A model generated the notes under the pieces. That model did not search any database. It was given only the letters and a program-made list of their open reading frames with translations, and had not been told where the DNA came from. A stretch of 64,000 bases of DNA from Pseudomonas inefficax. Its GTDB lineage: Bacteria; Pseudomonadota; Gammaproteobacteria; Pseudomonadales; Pseudomonadaceae. Location of the stretch: positions 186,212 to 250,211 of the forward strand of contig NZ_OPYN01000070.1 of assembly GCF_900277125.1 (NCBI RefSeq), in the 5' to 3' direction. Below are positions 9,822 through 19,074 of this stretch, one piece after another (the stretch's first letter is position 1; each line of letters opens with the position of its first letter). A program made the translations under genes and the position numbers.

Positions 9822-11072
9822 ATGTTCAGACCTCTTTTCGCATTCATCGGCACGCGTTATACCCGTGCCAAACGTCGCAATCACTTCGTCTCGTTCATTT
9901 CCCTGACCTCGATGATCGGCCTCGCCCTGGGCGTGGTGGTGATGATCGTGGTGCTCTCGGTGATGAACGGTTTCGACCACGAGATGCGTACCCGCGTGTT
10001 GGGCATGATCCCCCATGCCACGCTGGAGAGCGGCCAGCCCATTGCCGACTGGCCGGCCCTTGCCCAACAAGTAAAGCAGAATCCGCAGGTGGTGGCGGTT
10101 GCGCCTTTCACCCAGATGCAGGGCCTGCTGACCCATGAAGGCAAGGTGCAGAAGGTGCTGCTCAACGGCATCGACCCGGCCCGCGAGCGCGAAGTGTCGA
10201 TCATCGACAAGTTCGTTCTGCAAGGCCGCCTAGACCAGCTGGCGCCGGGCGAGTGGGGCATCATGATCGGCGACAAGGCCGCCGCCAAGCTGGGCGTGGG
10301 CATCGGCGACAAGCTCACCTTCGTCGCCCCCGAGGTCAGTGTGACCCCGGCCGGCATGTTCCCGCGCATGAAGCGTTTCACTGTAGTCGGCACTTTCCAC
10401 GTGGGCGCGGGCGAGATCGACGGCTACCTGGGGCTGACCAACATCAGCGACCTGTCCCGCCTGCACCGCTGGAAGCCCGACCAGGTCCAGGGCCTGCGCC
10501 TGAAGTTCGACGACCTGTTCCAGGCGCCGCGGGTGGCCTGGGACATCGCCCAGCGCCTGGGTGACCAGGAGTTCTACAGCCGTGACTGGACCCGCACCCA
10601 CGGCAACCTGTACCAGGCGATCCGCATGGAAAAGGCCATGATCGGCCTGCTGTTGTTGCTGATCGTGGCGGTTGCGGCGTTCAACATCATTTCCACCCTG
10701 GTGATGGTGGTCAACGACAAGCGTGGCGACATCGCCATCCTGCGTACCCTGGGCGCCACGCCCGGGCAGATCATGCTCATCTTCATGGTCCAGGGCACGG
10801 TGATCGGGGTGATCGGTACCCTGATCGGCGCCGTGGTCGGGATCGTCGCCGCGCTGAACGTGAGTGCGGTGATCGCCGGCATCGAGAAACTGATCGGGCA
10901 CAAGTTCCTCAACGCCGATGTGTACTTCATCGATTACCTGCCGTCGCAGATCCAGGCCCAGGACGTGTACATGGTCTGTGGTGCAGCGCTGGTCCTGAGT
11001 TTCTTCGCCACCCTGTACCCGGCCTGGCGTGCGGCCCGCACCCAGCCTGCAGAGGCGCTACGTTATGAGTGA
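9822..11072 (+). CDS. lolC: Lipoprotein-releasing ABC transporter permease LolC
   Basis: Inner-membrane subunit of LolCDE, which extracts mature outer-membrane lipoproteins and hands them to LolA. The 416 aa include an N-terminal membrane helix ([20 protein letters not shown]), a MacB-like periplasmic domain, and three C-terminal FtsX-type helices with the coupling sequence [16 protein letters not shown]. The product starts [19 protein letters not shown], almost the same as the lolE product at 11825. The lolC stop overlaps the lolD start region, consistent with one lolCDE operon. Confidence 0.96.
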   Translation: MFRPLFAFIGTRYTRAKRRNHFVSFISLTSMIGLALGVVVMIVVLSVMNGFDHEMRTRVLGMIPHATLESGQPIADWPALAQQVKQNPQVVAVAPFTQMQGLLTHEGKVQKVLLNGIDPAREREVSIIDKFVLQGRLDQLAPGEWGIMIGDKAAAKLGVGIGDKLTFVAPEVSVTPAGMFPRMKRFTVVGTFHVGAGEIDGYLGLTNISDLSRLHRWKPDQVQGLRLKFDDLFQAPRVAWDIAQRLGDQEFYSRDWTRTHGNLYQAIRMEKAMIGLLLLLIVAVAAFNIISTLVMVVNDKRGDIAILRTLGATPGQIMLIFMVQGTVIGVIGTLIGAVVGIVAALNVSAVIAGIEKLIGHKFLNADVYFIDYLPSQIQAQDVYMVCGAALVLSFFATLYPAWRAARTQPAEALRYE

Positions 11073-11763
11073 GTCGCGCATGAGTGATAAAGCCGTTCTG
11101 AGTTGCCGCAACCTGGGCAAGTCCTACGACGAGGGCCCGGAGTCGGTGCAGGTGCTGTCCGGTCTCAACCTCGAGCTGCACGCCGGTGAGCGGGTAGCCA
11201 TCGTGGGTAGCTCCGGTTCGGGCAAAAGTACCTTGCTCAACCTGCTGGGCGGCCTCGACCGGCCGACCCAGGGCAGCGTCTGGCTGGCCGGCGAGGAGCT
11301 GTCGGCACTGGGCGAGCGTGCCCGTGGCCTGCTGCGCAACCGCGAGCTGGGCTTTGTCTACCAGTTCCACCACCTGCTGCCGGAATTCACTGCCATCGAG
11401 AACGTGTGCATGCCGTTGCTGATCGGCCGCACACCCATCCCCGAGGCCCGCGAGCGTGCCGAGGCGCTGCTCAAGCGCGTGGGCCTGGCCCACCGCTTCA
11501 ACCACAAGCCGGCCGAGCTGTCCGGTGGTGAGCGCCAGCGGGTGGCGATTGCCCGGGCACTGGTCAACCGCCCCGGCCTGGTAATGCTCGACGAGCCGAC
11601 CGGCAACCTCGACCACCACACCGCCCAGGGCATCCAGGAGTTGATGCAGGAACTGTCCAGCGCGTCGCGCACGGCGTTTCTGGTGGTCACCCACGACCTC
11701 AACCTGGCACGCCAGATGGACCGTGTATTGAAGCTCGACGACGGCCACCTGGTGGCGATCTGA
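11065..11763 (+). CDS. lolD: Lipoprotein-releasing ABC transporter ATPase LolD
   Basis: ATPase of the LolCDE complex. Walker A is GSSGSGKST (about residue 48), followed by the LolD-type [19 protein letters not shown] signature [15 protein letters not shown], Walker [12 protein letters not shown] and the switch His in VVTHDL. ATG 11065 gives 232 aa and overlaps the lolC stop by 8 bases, with AGAGG upstream; ATG 11080 (227 aa, MSDKAVLSC) is an equally plausible start and fits the usual family length. It lies between the two permease genes. Confidence 0.96.
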   Translation: MSESRMSDKAVLSCRNLGKSYDEGPESVQVLSGLNLELHAGERVAIVGSSGSGKSTLLNLLGGLDRPTQGSVWLAGEELSALGERARGLLRNRELGFVYQFHHLLPEFTAIENVCMPLLIGRTPIPEARERAEALLKRVGLAHRFNHKPAELSGGERQRVAIARALVNRPGLVMLDEPTGNLDHHTAQGIQELMQELSSASRTAFLVVTHDLNLARQMDRVLKLDDGHLVAI

Positions 11764-11824
11764 TCGACTGCACGGGGTGGCCGGTGCCACCCCGCTTTCC
11801 TGTTTTCATTGGGTGATTTCGTAC

Positions 11825-13066
11825 ATGTTCAGACCCTTGCCCATCTTCATCGGCGCGCGCTACACCCGAGCCAAGCGCCGCAACCACTTCATCTCGTTCA
11901 TCTCGATGACCTCGATGATCGGCCTGTCGCTGGGCGTGCTGGCGATGATCGTGGTGCTGTCGGTGATGAACGGCTTCCAGCGCGAAATGAGTTCGCGCAT
12001 CCTCGGCCTGGTGCCGCATGCCGCCATCCTCGGCGTGCAGCCGCTGGACGACTGGCACAAGGTGGCCGAAGCGGCCATGCGCGACCCGGCGGTGATGGCG
12101 GCGGCGCCGATTACCGAAATGGAAGGCATGCTGTCGTTCAAGGGTGCGATGCAGCCGATCCAGGTGGGCGGTATCGACCCGGGCGAAGAGGGCAAGGTTT
12201 CGATCGTCGGTCAGCATATCGTCCAGGGCCGGCTGCAGGACCTGCAGCCGGGTGAGTTCGGTGTGGTCATCGGTGAGCTGACTGCGCGGCGCTTCCGCCT
12301 GAACACCGGCGACAAACTGACCCTGATCGTGCCGGAAATCAGCAAGGAGCCTGGTGGCATCACCCCGCGCATGCAGCGCCTGACCGTGGTCGGCATCTTC
12401 AAGGTTGGCGCCGAGCTGGACGGCTCGCAGGCTTACATTCATGTCGCCGATGCCGGCGCCATGCAGCGCTGGGCGCCGGGCCAGGTGCAGGGCGTGCGCC
12501 TGAAACTGCACGACCTGTATGCTGCGCCGCAGGTGTCCAAGGCCATCGCTGCCGGGCTGGGCGATGCCTACCGCGCCGATGACTGGTCGCATACCCAGGG
12601 CAGCCTGTTCAGCGCCATGAAGATGGAAAAGACCATGATCGGCCTGCTGTTGTTGATGATCATCGCGGTGGCGGCGTTCAACATCATCGCCACCCTGGTG
12701 ATGGTAGTGAACGACAAGGGGCCGGATATCGCCATTCTGCGCACCCTGGGCGCCACGCCGGCGCAGATCATGGGCACGTTCATGGTCCAGGGCAGCCTGA
12801 TCGGCATTGTCGGGACGCTGATTGGTGGTGTGCTGGGGGTGATTGCGGCGTTCAACGTCAGCCAGATCGTCGGTTGGCTGGAGCGGGTGAGCGGGCAGCA
12901 CATCTTTACTTCGGATGTGTACTTCGTCAGCAGCCTGCCGTCGCAGTTGCAGTGGGGCGATGTAGCGCTCATCTGCACTGCCGGGTTGGTGATGAGCTTT
13001 CTGGCGACCATTTACCCGGCTTATCGGGCATCGCAGGTGCAGCCGGCGATTGGCCTGGCGGTTTGA
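11825..13066 (+). CDS. lolE: Lipoprotein-releasing ABC transporter permease LolE
   Basis: Second permease of LolCDE, 413 aa, clearly paralogous to Lol[20 protein letters not shown] at the start, [21 protein letters not shown] as the first helix, and the coupling segment [18 protein letters not shown] near the C-terminal helices. Pseudomonas keeps separate lolC and lolE, unlike bacteria with a single lolF. It follows lolD by 61 bases, most likely co-transcribed. A REP pair lies downstream. Confidence 0.96.
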   Translation: MFRPLPIFIGARYTRAKRRNHFISFISMTSMIGLSLGVLAMIVVLSVMNGFQREMSSRILGLVPHAAILGVQPLDDWHKVAEAAMRDPAVMAAAPITEMEGMLSFKGAMQPIQVGGIDPGEEGKVSIVGQHIVQGRLQDLQPGEFGVVIGELTARRFRLNTGDKLTLIVPEISKEPGGITPRMQRLTVVGIFKVGAELDGSQAYIHVADAGAMQRWAPGQVQGVRLKLHDLYAAPQVSKAIAAGLGDAYRADDWSHTQGSLFSAMKMEKTMIGLLLLMIIAVAAFNIIATLVMVVNDKGPDIAILRTLGATPAQIMGTFMVQGSLIGIVGTLIGGVLGVIAAFNVSQIVGWLERVSGQHIFTSDVYFVSSLPSQLQWGDVALICTAGLVMSFLATIYPAYRASQVQPAIGLAV

Positions 13067-13141
13067 GTAACAGTTGAGGGCCTCATCGCCGGCAAGCCAA
13101 CTCCCACAAGTACAGCGCATGCCTTGGGCTTGATGCGATCC

Positions 13142-13226
13142 TGTGGGAGCGGGTTTACCCGCGAAAAATCCAGCACGGTGCATGGCACCGGCTTCGCCGG
13201 TGTTCGCGGGTGAACCCGCTCCCACA
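13142..13226. repeat. Paired REP palindrome
   Basis: TGTGGGAGCGGGTTTACCCG at the left and its inverted counterpart ending CCGCTCCCACA, with an inner GCACCGGC...GCCGGTG hairpin. Sits between the convergent lolE and sensor kinase genes. Confidence 0.85.
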
Positions 13227-13247
13227 GGGATCGTGCCAGCCCCGATG

Positions 13248-14597
13248 TCACCGGTCTTCAGTGAACTCAATCACGAAGCGCGTCCAGCCATCCGCACACT
13301 CTGCCCTGATGCGCCCACCATGGGCCTGCACGATCGACCGGGTAATCGCCAGCCCCAACCCGGCATGCTCGCTACTGCCTTCCCGGCGCGCAGGGTCCAC
13401 CCGGTAGAAGCGGTCGAACAGCCGCGGTAACACCGTCGGCTCGATAGCCGCCCCGGTATTGGCCACGCCAATCCTCGGCCCCGGCCCCAAGGTCACCCGT
13501 ATCTGCCCTCCCGCCGGGGTAAAGCGCAAGGCATTGTCCAGCAAGTTGGACAGCGCCCGGCGCAGCATATGCCGGTCGCCCTGCAGCAGCGCTTCACCCT
13601 CGCGCAGCATCTGCACGCCGCTGTCCTCTGCCAGCGGCGCGTAGTACTCCAGCAGCGCATCCACCTCATCATGCAGCACCAGCGGTGCTTGCCCCGGTAC
13701 CAGCAGGCCATGGTCGGCCTTGGCCAGGAACAGCATGTCGTTGATCATCTGCGCCATCCATTGCAGCTCCTCGAGGTTGCCGTGCAGCGCTTCGCGGTAT
13801 TCCTCCAGGCTGCGTGGGCGGGTGAGGGTGACCTGGGTGTGGGTCAGCAAATTGGACAGTGGCGTGCGCAGCTCATGGGCGATGTCGGCAGAGAATGCCG
13901 ACAGGCGCTGAAAGGCATCGTCCAGGCGCTGCAGCATGGCGTTCATCGCGGTCGCCAGCTCGGCCAGCTCCTCGGGCATCTGTGCCACCGGCAGGCGGGT
14001 GGTGAGCGAGCGCGCCGATACGCTGGCAGCCACCTGGCCCATCTGCCGCAATGGGCGCAACCCGCGGCGTGCTGCCCAGGCGCCGAGCAGCGCCGTGGCC
14101 AGCGCCGACAGGCCTACCGTCAGCCAGATCAGCCGTTGCATGCCCTGCAGGAAGTGCTGGTGGTGGGTGATGTCGAGGTACAGGGTCAGTTGTGGCGACT
14201 GCGGGGCGCCTTGTGCCAGGTGCACGGCCAGGCTGCGGTAGTCGGTGCCTTGCGCATGCAGGGTTGCCAGCCCGTCGGGTAGCGGCGCCCGGGGCAGGCC
14301 TGTGCGGCTTTCGAACCAGGTGGTGCCGTCACTGCCGTTGATGCGCAGGGCCAGGTCGGCCTGGTGGCCCAGTTCATCGCGCAAGGCGGGCAGGCGCGCC
14401 TGCAGCTCGGCTGGGGTGGTGATGCCGGCCAGTTGGGTGCGGAACAGCGACAGGCGAGAGTCCAGCAGCTGTTGGTCCAGTTCGATGAAGTGCTGCTCGC
14501 TGGCCCGGCTGAATATCAGGCCGGCGCCGAGCGAGACAGCGGCCGTGCAGGCGGCAAACAGCAGGGCCAGGCGGCTGCCGAGTGAGACCCGGCGCAT
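13248..14597 (-). CDS. Sensor histidine kinase, CusS/heavy-metal-sensor-like
   Basis: A 449-aa membrane kinase. There are two transmembrane helices (about residues 10-30 and 155-180) around a periplasmic sensor of about 125 residues, then HAMP, the phosphoacceptor box FSADIAHELRTPLSNLL, the N box RALSNLLDNALRFTPAGG, the F box FDRFYRVDPARR and the G2 box GLGLAITRSIVQAHGG. The layout and response-regulator partner match the CusS/IrlS family, but nothing in the sequence fixes a ligand, and no metal-efflux gene is adjacent. The start ATG (14597) overlaps the regulator stop by one base (TGATG), indicating translational coupling. Confidence 0.9.
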   Translation of the reverse strand: MRRVSLGSRLALLFAACTAAVSLGAGLIFSRASEQHFIELDQQLLDSRLSLFRTQLAGITTPAELQARLPALRDELGHQADLALRINGSDGTTWFESRTGLPRAPLPDGLATLHAQGTDYRSLAVHLAQGAPQSPQLTLYLDITHHQHFLQGMQRLIWLTVGLSALATALLGAWAARRGLRPLRQMGQVAASVSARSLTTRLPVAQMPEELAELATAMNAMLQRLDDAFQRLSAFSADIAHELRTPLSNLLTHTQVTLTRPRSLEEYREALHGNLEELQWMAQMINDMLFLAKADHGLLVPGQAPLVLHDEVDALLEYYAPLAEDSGVQMLREGEALLQGDRHMLRRALSNLLDNALRFTPAGGQIRVTLGPGPRIGVANTGAAIEPTVLPRLFDRFYRVDPARREGSSEHAGLGLAITRSIVQAHGGRIRAECADGWTRFVIEFTEDR

Positions 14598-15277
14598 CAC
14601 TCCGTGCGCTCTTCGAGTACATAGCCCATGCCGCGTACGGTATGGATCAGCTTGTTGGGGTGCGGGTCGTCGATCTTCAGGCGCAGGCGGCGGATCGCCA
14701 CCTCGATCACATTGGTGTCACTGTCGAAGTTCATGTCCCACACCTGCGAGGCAATCAGCGATTTGGGCAGCACCTCGCCCTGGCGGCGCAGCAGCAGTTC
14801 AAGCAGGGCGAACTCCTTGGCGGTCAGGTCGATGCGCTGGCCGGCGCGTTCGGCGCGGCGGCGGATCAGGTCCAGGCGCAGGTCGGCCAGGCCCAGGGTG
14901 GTGTCCTGGCTGGGGCTGGCGCCCCGGCGCAGCAGGCTGCGCACCCGCGCCAGCAGTTCGGAGAAGGCGAATGGCTTGACCAGGTAATCATCGGCGCCCA
15001 GCTCCAGGCCGTGCACCCGGTCTTCCACGGCATCGCGGGCGGTGAGGAACAGCACCGGGGTGTCCAGGCCTGCCTGGCGCACGGCCTGGAGGATCTGCCA
15101 GCCGTCACGGCCGGGCAACATCACGTCGAGAATGAGCAGGTCGTGGTCGCCGGTCAGGGCGAGGAACTGGCCGGTCTCGCCATCGGTGGCCAGTTCGGTG
15201 GCGAAGCCAGCCTCGTTCAGGCCCTGGCTCAGGTACTGGCCGGTGCGGGCCTGGTCTTCGACGATCAGCAGTTTCAT
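14597..15277 (-). CDS. OmpR-family response regulator, CusR/IrlR-like
   Basis: A 226-aa regulator: receiver domain with phosphoacceptor Asp51 in [14 protein letters not shown] and conserved Lys in [11 protein letters not shown], then an OmpR-type winged helix with [17 protein letters not shown] and [17 protein letters not shown]. It is first in a two-gene operon with the kinase. ATG 15277 is the start that gives the canonical MKLLIVEDQ beginning. The REP element immediately upstream limits its promoter to about 35 bases or places it beyond the REP. Confidence 0.93.
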   Translation of the reverse strand: MKLLIVEDQARTGQYLSQGLNEAGFATELATDGETGQFLALTGDHDLLILDVMLPGRDGWQILQAVRQAGLDTPVLFLTARDAVEDRVHGLELGADDYLVKPFAFSELLARVRSLLRRGASPSQDTTLGLADLRLDLIRRRAERAGQRIDLTAKEFALLELLLRRQGEVLPKSLIASQVWDMNFDSDTNVIEVAIRRLRLKIDDPHPNKLIHTVRGMGYVLEERTE

Positions 15278-15312
15278 TAAGCGGCATAGCTCCAGGTGGC
15301 AGCGCGGGAACC

Positions 15313-15397
15313 TGTGGGAGCGGGCGTGCCCGCGAAGCATGCGGCGCGGTGTATGGCACCGGCTTCGCCGGTGTTCGCGGGCAAGCCCGCTCCCACA
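15313..15397. repeat. Paired REP palindrome
   Basis: TGTGGGAGCGGGCGTGCCCG and its inverted partner ending CCCGCTCCCACA, around a CACCGGCTTCGCCGGTG hairpin. Lies between the divergent response regulator and queF. Confidence 0.85.
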
Positions 15398-15547
15398 GTT
15401 ATAGCGCAGGGCTTTGGACGGGATGATACGTGACGATGTACCCGCTTGCCCCAAACTGACGAAGATGTAATCCCGCTGACTTGCGCTCCAAGGCGAGGTG
15501 CAAAACCGGTAGACTAGGAGCAATTTCGAACCTTCAGGTCAGTTTCC

Positions 15548-16378
15548 ATGCATCCCGCTGCCGAACATTCCCCGCTGGGCAAGTCCAGCGAATACATTGC
15601 CACCTATTCCCCGGAGCTGCTGTTCCCGATTCCGCGTACCGCCAAATGGGCCGAGCTGGGCGTCACCGCGCAGACCTTGCCGTGGCAGGGTGTGGATTAC
15701 TGGAACTGCTTCGAGCTGAGCTGGCTGCTGCCGTCAGGCAAGCCGGTGGTGGCGATCGGTGAGTTCGCCATCCCCGCCGATTCGCCGAACATCATCGAGT
15801 CCAAGTCGTTCAAGTTGTACCTGAACTCGTTGAACCAGACGGTGTTCGCCTCGCTTGGCGAGCTGCAGGCGTGCCTGGAAAAAGACCTGTCCGCCGCCGC
15901 CGGCAAGCCGGTTGCCGTGAAGGTGCGCACCCTGGCCGAGGTCGAGGCGCAAGGCGTGGTGGCTTTGCCGGGGCAGTGCATCGATGCGCTGGACGTTGCC
16001 ATCAACAACTACGAACAACCACAGCCGGAGCTGCTGCGCTGCAACCCGGAGCAGCAGGTGGAAGAAACCCTGCACAGCCACCTGCTGAAGTCCAACTGCC
16101 CGGTCACCGGCCAGCCGGACTGGGGCAGTGTGGTGGTCGAGTACAAGGGCAGGGCGCTGGACCATGCCAGCCTGCTGACCTACCTGATCAGCTTCCGCCA
16201 GCATGCCGACTTCCACGAGCAGTGTGTGGAGCGGATCTACCTGGACTTGAAAAACCTGCTGCAGCCGGAGCATTTGACGGTGTATGCGCGCTATGTGCGC
16301 CGGGGTGGGCTGGATATCAACCCGTACCGCAGCACCGGGGCGATCAGCCCGGATAACAAGCGCCTGGTTCGCCAGTAA
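15548..16378 (+). CDS. queF: NADPH-dependent 7-cyano-7-deazaguanine reductase
   Basis: Reduces preQ0 to preQ1 in queuosine biosynthesis. The 276-aa length is that of the two-module (YqcD/E. coli-type) QueF. The NADPH-binding QueF motif [15 protein letters not shown] and preceding IPADSPNI are in the N-terminal half; the catalytic cysteine that forms the thioimide is in [12 protein letters not shown] in the C-terminal half, with the [10 protein letters not shown] segment after it. Single gene, flanked by REP elements on both sides. Confidence 0.96.
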   Translation: MHPAAEHSPLGKSSEYIATYSPELLFPIPRTAKWAELGVTAQTLPWQGVDYWNCFELSWLLPSGKPVVAIGEFAIPADSPNIIESKSFKLYLNSLNQTVFASLGELQACLEKDLSAAAGKPVAVKVRTLAEVEAQGVVALPGQCIDALDVAINNYEQPQPELLRCNPEQQVEETLHSHLLKSNCPVTGQPDWGSVVVEYKGRALDHASLLTYLISFRQHADFHEQCVERIYLDLKNLLQPEHLTVYARYVRRGGLDINPYRSTGAISPDNKRLVRQ

Positions 16379-16394
16379 GGTTAAAGCGGGGCCC

Positions 16395-16466
16395 TGTGGG
16401 AGCGGGTTCACCCGCGAATTCGTCGGTGGCATCACCACGGCATTCGCGGGTGAACCCGTTCCCACA
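16395..16466. repeat. Paired REP palindrome
   Basis: TGTGGGAGCGGGTTCACCCG and its inverted partner, between convergent queF and the DUF4404 gene. Confidence 0.8.
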
Positions 16467-16482
16467 GAGGGCCTTGGGCAGC

Positions 16483-16746
16483 TTAGATCCCCATGCTGTG
16501 CAGCGAGTTGGCAATGCTGCGCAGGGTGGCGGTAAGGTCGGGGTGGTCGGCCTCGAAGCGTTCGATTGCCAGGTTCACGCCGTCCACCAGGTTATTGTCT
16601 GGCGTGGCTTCCTCAAGTTTGAGTTGCGCCTCGATCTGGCGCGCTTCTTCGTGCAGCGCGGCCAGCTCCTCGTCCGAAAGCGGCACGTTGCGGTCCAGTT
16701 GCTCGCGCAAGCTGTTCAGGCGCTCTTGCAATTCGCGGGCAGGCAT
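16483..16746 (-). CDS. DUF4404 family protein
   Basis: An 87-aa acidic, helical protein, MPARELQERLNSLREQLDRN..., with a predicted coiled coil over residues 4-45 and a conserved C-terminal FEADHPDLTATLRSIANSL. It resembles the small DUF4404 family of gamma-proteobacteria; no function is known. ATG 16746 is preferred because GGAG lies 8 bases upstream, whereas ATG 16752 is only 2 bases from it. Confidence 0.75.
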   Translation of the reverse strand: MPARELQERLNSLREQLDRNVPLSDEELAALHEEARQIEAQLKLEEATPDNNLVDGVNLAIERFEADHPDLTATLRSIANSLHSMGI

Positions 16747-16868
16747 TGGCATTTCTCCATCAATGGCTTGGCAAGCCATGGACCTCAGCGAAGCGGCAAA
16801 GGTTCTGGCCTGTCTTCAGCGTAATCCACCTGCCGTTGCTTTGCATGATCCGCATCAACGTTGCTGTA

Positions 16869-17435
16869 TCAGGGTTTTTCGCCTTTGCGGCGGCGCTGTG
16901 CGATGTCTTGCAGGCAAGTATCAAGCGCTTCCAGATGGTCGATCACCGAGTGCACGCCCAGGCTGAACAGCTCCAGCGTCGCCTTGCCACGGGCCAGGTC
17001 CCGCTCCTGCGGGGTCATGGCTTGCCATTGCTGCGAGCTGCGGTCGCAAAAGGGGCTGCAGGCGGCCAGCCCTACCGTCCACAGCCCCGCGTTCAGGCCA
17101 GACTGCAACAGGCGTGGGTCGCCGCTGACCAGCACGCAGCCGTCCAGGCGTTCGCTGTCCAGCGTCATCAGGGCCTGCCAGCAGGCGTTCGGCGCCGGCC
17201 AGCGCACGCCGTTCACCGAATGCCCCGGCAGCCAGGCGGGCAGTACATGGGCCAGGCGCTTGCTTTGGGGGGCGTCCAGGTCGTCCAGCCAGATGCATGG
17301 CACCTGGCGCTGGCGCAGGCCGGCGAGGGTGGCCAGGGCGCCGGGGGCGGGCGAGGGGGCGCCATCATTGGCGGCTTGCACCAGGCAGCCGCGCAAGCCG
17401 AACAGCACAGCGGTGAAGGCGGGTGCAGCGTCCAT
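16869..17435 (-). CDS. HAD-superfamily hydrolase-like protein
   Basis: A 188-aa protein resembling the phosphonoacetaldehyde hydrolase branch of the HAD superfamily. The first motif should be hhhDhDGT, but this copy reads AVLFGLRGCLVQAAN: the nucleophile Asp is Gly and the second Asp is Arg. Motif II-like VLVSGDPRLLQSGLNAGLWTVGLA remains. The catalytic Asp residues are therefore missing and hydrolase activity is doubtful. ATG 17435 has GAGGGAAG upstream. It is divergent from mlaA. Annotation pipelines may still call it a phosphatase. Confidence 0.65.
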   Translation of the reverse strand: MDAAPAFTAVLFGLRGCLVQAANDGAPSPAPGALATLAGLRQRQVPCIWLDDLDAPQSKRLAHVLPAWLPGHSVNGVRWPAPNACWQALMTLDSERLDGCVLVSGDPRLLQSGLNAGLWTVGLAACSPFCDRSSQQWQAMTPQERDLARGKATLELFSLGVHSVIDHLEALDTCLQDIAQRRRKGEKP

Positions 17436-17635
17436 GGCAACTTCCCTCAAATAGTCCGCAGGCTATTCGGCGATTGTTACCACCCTGTGACAGCGGGCGC
17501 CGCGCAACAGTTGTTCACAAATTATTGAGCAGAGGTGTGTAAAGCTGTTTATCAGCCCGCAAGCCTCTATACTGCCGCCGTACAGCAGCGCACCGGTTTG
17601 CGCTTGCGGCCGAGAAATTCGATGGAGAAACACCT

Positions 17636-18343
17636 ATGCGTAGGATCGGTGCCAGTGTGATCGAACGAGTCACCCAGGCCTGTGTATGCGCCAGCATGCT
17701 GCTGGCGCCCGTGGCAGCCACCCAGGCCGCCACCGAGGAAGATCCCTGGGAAGCGGTCAACCGCCCGATCTTCCGTTTCAACGATACCCTCGACACCTAT
17801 GCCCTCAAGCCATTGGCCAAGGGCTACCAGGCGGTCACCCCGCAGTTCCTCGAAGATGGCATCCACAACATCTTCCGCAACCTGGGTGACGTGACCAACC
17901 TCGCCAACAACCTGCTGCAGTTCAAGCCCCATGCTGCGGGCGTGGACACGGCGCGGCTGATCGTCAACACCACCTTCGGCCTGGGCGGTTTCTTCGACGT
18001 GGGCACCAAGATGGGCCTGCAGCGCAACGACGAGGACTTCGGCCAGACCCTCGGCTACTGGGGCGTGCCGAGCGGCCCGTACGTGGTCATCCCGCTGCTG
18101 GGCCCGAGCACCGTGCGTGACGGCGTGGCCAAGTACCCGGACACCTATACCGAACCCTACCGCTACATCGACCATGTGCCGACGCGCAATTCGATCTTCG
18201 CCTTGGACATCATCGACACCCGCGCCGACCTGCTGTCGGCAGAGAAGCTGATCCAGGGTGACAAGTACATCTTCATTCGCAACGCCTACCTGCAGAACCG
18301 CGAGTTCAAGGTCAAGGATGGCGAGGTCGAAGACGACTTCTGA
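17636..18343 (+). CDS. mlaA: MlaA/VacJ family phospholipid-transport protein
   Basis: MlaA removes mislocalised phospholipids from the outer leaflet of the outer membrane and passes them to MlaC and the MlaFEDB transporter. The 235-aa product has the family core DPWEAVNRPIFRFNDTLD, GFFDVGTKMGLQRNDEDFGQTLGYWGV and GPYVVIPLLGPSTVRD. Its N-terminus is a conventional signal peptide ending ATQAA; no lipobox cysteine is present, unlike the E. coli lipoprotein. The start is the first ATG, with GGAGAAACACC upstream. Other mla genes are not in the window. Confidence 0.93.
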   Translation: MRRIGASVIERVTQACVCASMLLAPVAATQAATEEDPWEAVNRPIFRFNDTLDTYALKPLAKGYQAVTPQFLEDGIHNIFRNLGDVTNLANNLLQFKPHAAGVDTARLIVNTTFGLGGFFDVGTKMGLQRNDEDFGQTLGYWGVPSGPYVVIPLLGPSTVRDGVAKYPDTYTEPYRYIDHVPTRNSIFALDIIDTRADLLSAEKLIQGDKYIFIRNAYLQNREFKVKDGEVEDDF

Positions 18344-18359
18344 TCCTGCGCAGTCCCCG

Positions 18360-18474
18360 TGTAGGAGCGGCCTTGTGTCGCGATAGGGCCGCAAAGCGGC
18401 CCCGGCAATTCATGCGGCGAAGCTGAATCCGGGGGCTGCTGCGCAGCCCATCGCGACACAAGGCCGCTCCTACA
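18360..18474. repeat. Paired REP palindrome
   Basis: TGTAGGAGCGGCCTTGTGTC and its inverted partner, a variant of the element at 5604, between mlaA and a PilZ gene. Confidence 0.8.
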
Positions 18475-18493
18475 GGGGTGCCCAGCAGGCCCA

Positions 18494-18793
18494 TCAATGC
18501 ATTGCCAGAATCCGCAACCCGAACTTCTGCTGCCCGCCCGGTTGGTCGGCAATCCACACCACTTCCGTGCTGGAGTGCAGCCCTTTCAGTGCCGGGTGGT
18601 CGGACTCGATCCGTACTTCGATATGGTCACCCACCTGGAAGCGCTGCGGTGCCTGCACCTGCATGCCGCCGCTGGACAAGTCCAGGCACACCGCCGCAAT
18701 CACTTGGCCTTCGTGCAAAAGGCTGACCTCGGTGTCGATGCGCATGCGGATGAAATCGCGTTTTTCGCCATGGCTGGAGGGCGTGTGAGGCAT
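18494..18793 (-). CDS. Single-domain PilZ protein
   Basis: A 99-aa stand-alone PilZ domain: GEKRDFIRMRIDTEVSL contains the RxxxR c-di-GMP entry motif and CLDLSSGGMQV the (D/N)xSxxG motif, so both ligand-binding elements are intact. Such proteins usually act as adaptors for pili, flagella or secretion machines; the target is not evident. Divergent from rssB. Confidence 0.9.
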   Translation of the reverse strand: MPHTPSSHGEKRDFIRMRIDTEVSLLHEGQVIAAVCLDLSSGGMQVQAPQRFQVGDHIEVRIESDHPALKGLHSSTEVVWIADQPGGQQKFGLRILAMH

Positions 18794-19074
18794 GCTGCAT
18801 CCTTCCCATTGGGTTGCGCTGGTCGACTTTCTTATAACTCCCGGTGATTTGCCCTGTAAAGTGCGGCGGGGTCGACCCTTGCATGCTTGAAACGCTGGGC
18901 GGATGGGAGTACCGTCTGCGCCTTACAAGGTAGCTCTCACAGTTGCCGGACAGTTGCCGGGCAAGTGTTCTTGTCCTACAACTCAAGTAGAGTGTGACCA
19001 CAAAGAATTCCCGTAGCTGGCCGTCTGCCTTGCCGACACCGCTGCACCAACCTAAATCGGCGCCGTTCGCCCAC

